From positions 1 through 6,535 of the forward strand of contig JAFSFK010000030.1 of the NCBI GenBank assembly GCA_017435245.1: a DNA stretch of 6,535 bases, in the 5' to 3' direction. A model generated the notes under the pieces. That model saw only the letters and a program-made list of their open reading frames with translations. It had not been told where the DNA came from and searched no databases. Positions 4,864-6,535 of the stretch are shown here, piece after piece. Each line of letters opens with the position of its first letter. Position 1 is the first letter of the stretch. This DNA is from Oscillospiraceae bacterium. GTDB lineage: Bacteria > Bacillota > Clostridia > Oscillospirales > Oscillospiraceae. Both the position numbers and the translations under genes were made by a program.

Positions 4864-6393
4864 ATGAAACGGTCTATAAAAATAACCGCCCTTTTTCTGG
4901 CGGCGATATTATTGCTATGCGGCTGCGGAAAGGCAAGTCACAAAAAGCCGGACCTGCAGGCACCCATCCAGCAGGCGGAAAAGAATTTCAGCTTTTCTGC
5001 CCAGCCCTCTGATACGCTGCAGCTGTCTGCCGAGGGTGCGGCATCCGTGATGGAGGTGGCAAAAGCGCAGCAGCCGGACTATCTGTATGCCCATATGTAT
5101 GAGCTGGATGAGGTAAGGCGCCGTTTGGAAATGACAGGAGTGAATGTGGAAAGCCACAAATTCTGCGCCCTCAACGATGCCGGCGTACTGGACGGGGAAT
5201 ACCTTGCCCAGCTGGTGATGCAGAACAACAAATCCTATATGGAAGACCACGATCTTGGCTACGAGGAACCGGAAAAAGACTATCTTCTGGAGTTGTGTAC
5301 CTTTATTGTTGACGTGGTGGAACAGATGCGGGAAAAGTACCCGGACCTGGATTGGGAGCGGGTATACTGCAACCTGGGCAATCTGAAGATCCTTTATGAT
5401 GTGGGTATGCTCAGCTTTGCGGAGGTCTCCGAGGATATGGTGCTGTCCATCAGCAAGGGAAACACCCAGATCGTTTTGACGCTGAAGGGCGAGGATGGGT
5501 TTGTCCGGGTCCTGACCCACGAAACGATGCACATTATCCAGATCGGCTGTTCCTGCGAAGGTATTGAAAACTGCTCCCGCCGGGCAGGTATCGCCTACTA
5601 CTGGGATGACTTTTTCCTCAATACCGCAGACTGGATGTGGCTGGCGGAGGGCGGTGCGGAGCGCAATATGTGCAGCCTCACCGGCGGTAAAGCGCTGACC
5701 TATCAGTATAAGATCGACTACCTGTGCAGCTATGCCATGGCACTGATGCTGCGTGATGAAGTAGCGGCGGATACGATGGAGACCCTGTGTTTTTACGATG
5801 ATCCCCAGCTGCTGTTTGATGCCTTTGATTGCAAGACCCCGGAGGAATATGACGAGGTGCTGAAGCTGGTGGTCACTACAGATGTTTTACAAATGCAGCC
5901 CCGGACCTTCTATGACCGCTACCGGGAAGCAACCGGCATCAACATGTGGGAGGATACCGAGGCCTGTGACCAGTTCAATTATAGTTTGAAGCCGGCCATC
6001 TGCATCAGCCTTGCCAAAGAATTCTATGAAAATCTTGCCGACTTTGCCACAGAGAATACCCTCAGCTGCAACGACCTGTTTTGCCTCATTTCTCTGTTTG
6101 AGGGACATTTGAATCAGCATTTGCAGTATAAGAGCGAAGCGAAGACCCAGTATAATCAGATCTTCTTTGACAGCTATGTGCCGATGCGGGAAGCTTTGTT
6201 TGCCGCACTGAAAGCGGAGAATCCCCATTTGGACATAGATGCTCTGTACGCCGATTATCAGATATCTACCGGAGAAAATACGATAAACGCAGAGCTTTCC
6301 ATGCTCCCTGAGAGCAAGCGGGCGTTCCTGCTGGAGCGTGCCCAATGGCAGGCAGAGCTGAACGCTCTGGGTGAAAAAGTTCCTGAGGCATAA
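4864..6393 (+). CDS. Probable surface lipoprotein zinc metallopeptidase (HExxH)
   Basis: This 509-aa protein begins with a lipoprotein signal (MKRSIK, hydrophobic core, lipobox L18-C-G-C21), so it is probably anchored on the outer face of the membrane. Residues 219-223 are HETMH, the zinc-binding HExxH motif, within VLTHETMHIIQIG. Thirty-eight residues later, W259-L-A-E262-GGAE carries a glutamate that fits the third zinc ligand of gluzincin peptidases. Residues about 60-200 and 300-509 are mostly helical and contain no recognised domain, and there is no further membrane segment. Fourteen cysteines follow the lipid cysteine, three of them at C229, C231 and C237 just after the motif. The reading frame is open upstream of 4864 only because it crosses the collagen gene antisense; the lipobox, promoter and ribosome site fix ATG 4864. 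I do not recognise the exact family. Catalysis is inferred from motifs, and the substrate is unknown. Confidence 0.85.
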   Translation: MKRSIKITALFLAAILLLCGCGKASHKKPDLQAPIQQAEKNFSFSAQPSDTLQLSAEGAASVMEVAKAQQPDYLYAHMYELDEVRRRLEMTGVNVESHKFCALNDAGVLDGEYLAQLVMQNNKSYMEDHDLGYEEPEKDYLLELCTFIVDVVEQMREKYPDLDWERVYCNLGNLKILYDVGMLSFAEVSEDMVLSISKGNTQIVLTLKGEDGFVRVLTHETMHIIQIGCSCEGIENCSRRAGIAYYWDDFFLNTADWMWLAEGGAERNMCSLTGGKALTYQYKIDYLCSYAMALMLRDEVAADTMETLCFYDDPQLLFDAFDCKTPEEYDEVLKLVVTTDVLQMQPRTFYDRYREATGINMWEDTEACDQFNYSLKPAICISLAKEFYENLADFATENTLSCNDLFCLISLFEGHLNQHLQYKSEAKTQYNQIFFDSYVPMREALFAALKAENPHLDIDALYADYQISTGENTINAELSMLPESKRAFLLERAQWQAELNALGEKVPEA

Positions 6394-6402
6394 CTTCCGA
6401 TT

Positions 6403-6515
6403 TGTCGGTGTAATGTTCGTTAGAAACTGTAGGGGCGGATATTATCCGCCCGGGGATTTTGTAAAACAAAATCCCATCACCGACAGGTGATAATATATGA
6501 TTTCCTCCGGAAATC
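6403..6515 (+). repeat. Hairpin-rich intergenic element
   Basis: This noncoding stretch after the metallopeptidase stop holds several inverted repeats. They are: an outer pair TGTCGGTG 6403-6410 with CACCGACA 6478-6485; GGGCGGAT 6433-6440 with ATCCGCCC 6444-6451 (8 bp, loop ATT); GGGATTTTGT 6453-6462 with ACAAAATCCC 6466-6475 (10 bp, loop AAA); ATCACC 6476-6481 with GGTGAT 6486-6491; and GATTTCC 6499-6505 with GGAAATC 6509-6515. The GTAGGGGCGGAT...ATCCGCCC core resembles intergenic repeats I recall from gut Oscillospiraceae. None of the hairpins has a T-run, so this is not a clear terminator, although it may stabilise or end the metallopeptidase mRNA. Confidence 0.65.
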
Positions 6516-6521
6516 CCAATT

Positions 6522-6535
6522 ATTTGCACACAAAT
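6522..6535 (+). repeat. Inverted repeat cut by the window edge
   Basis: ATTTG at 6522-6526 pairs with CAAAT at 6531-6535 around CACA. The stem may continue past the right edge. It could belong to the preceding hairpin-rich element or to the control region of the next gene. Confidence 0.4.

Noticed and set aside
6266..6529. 87-codon minus-strand open frame at the right edge
   Set aside because: It reads through the hairpin element and into the antisense of the metallopeptidase. Such frames are common across intergenic repeats.

Overview
The window looks like a chromosomal segment of a low-to-moderate G+C anaerobic Firmicute, most likely a gut Clostridia (Oscillospiraceae/Ruminococcaceae-like). 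The basis is strong AAGGAGG ribosome binding sites, sigma-A-type promoters, a DUF4428-like zinc-knuckle protein, a BclA-type collagen-like protein typical of spore-forming Clostridia, and a hairpin-rich intergenic element with a GGGGCGGAT/ATCCGCCC core of the kind I recall from gut Firmicutes. No tRNA, rRNA, CRISPR array, transposase or phage gene was seen.

Left part (1-3016, plus strand): a probable operon of three genes ending at a strong hairpin terminator. It encodes a TPM-domain membrane protein (5' end outside the window), a 254-aa protein with an N-terminal four-cysteine zinc knuckle of DUF4428 type, and a 490-aa acidic, proline-rich-linker lipoprotein with a probable beta-propeller C-terminal half. 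Genes 2 and 3 are 27 nt apart with near-perfect Shine-Dalgarno sites. A TPM protein beside zinc-knuckle proteins recalls the envelope-stress clusters of Firmicutes (for example pspA-ydjGHI of Bacillus subtilis), but this is inference from context.

Middle (3017-3669): a stand-alone unit with a perfect consensus promoter (TTGACA-N17-TATAAT) surrounded by GCAAT/ATTGC half-sites, a 113-aa zinc-ribbon protein with two membrane segments, and a textbook intrinsic terminator. That terminator faces a second, imperfect hairpin that probably ends the opposing collagen gene.

Right (3674-6535): a divergent pair. The minus-strand gene encodes a 355-aa collagen-like protein: Cys-rich N-terminus, 56 uninterrupted Gly-X-Y triplets built from thirteen 36-bp units, and a BclA-type C-terminal domain. 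The plus-strand gene encodes a 509-aa lipoprotein with an HETMH motif and a downstream WLAEGGAE motif, so a probable surface zinc metallopeptidase of gluzincin type, with its own extended -10 promoter. After it, 6403-6535 is noncoding and holds five inverted repeats.

No clearly new defence or mobile system is visible. The items most worth following are the TPM/zinc-knuckle/lipoprotein operon, the metallopeptidase-collagen divergent pair, the modular collagen repeats, and the nested hairpin element at the right edge.
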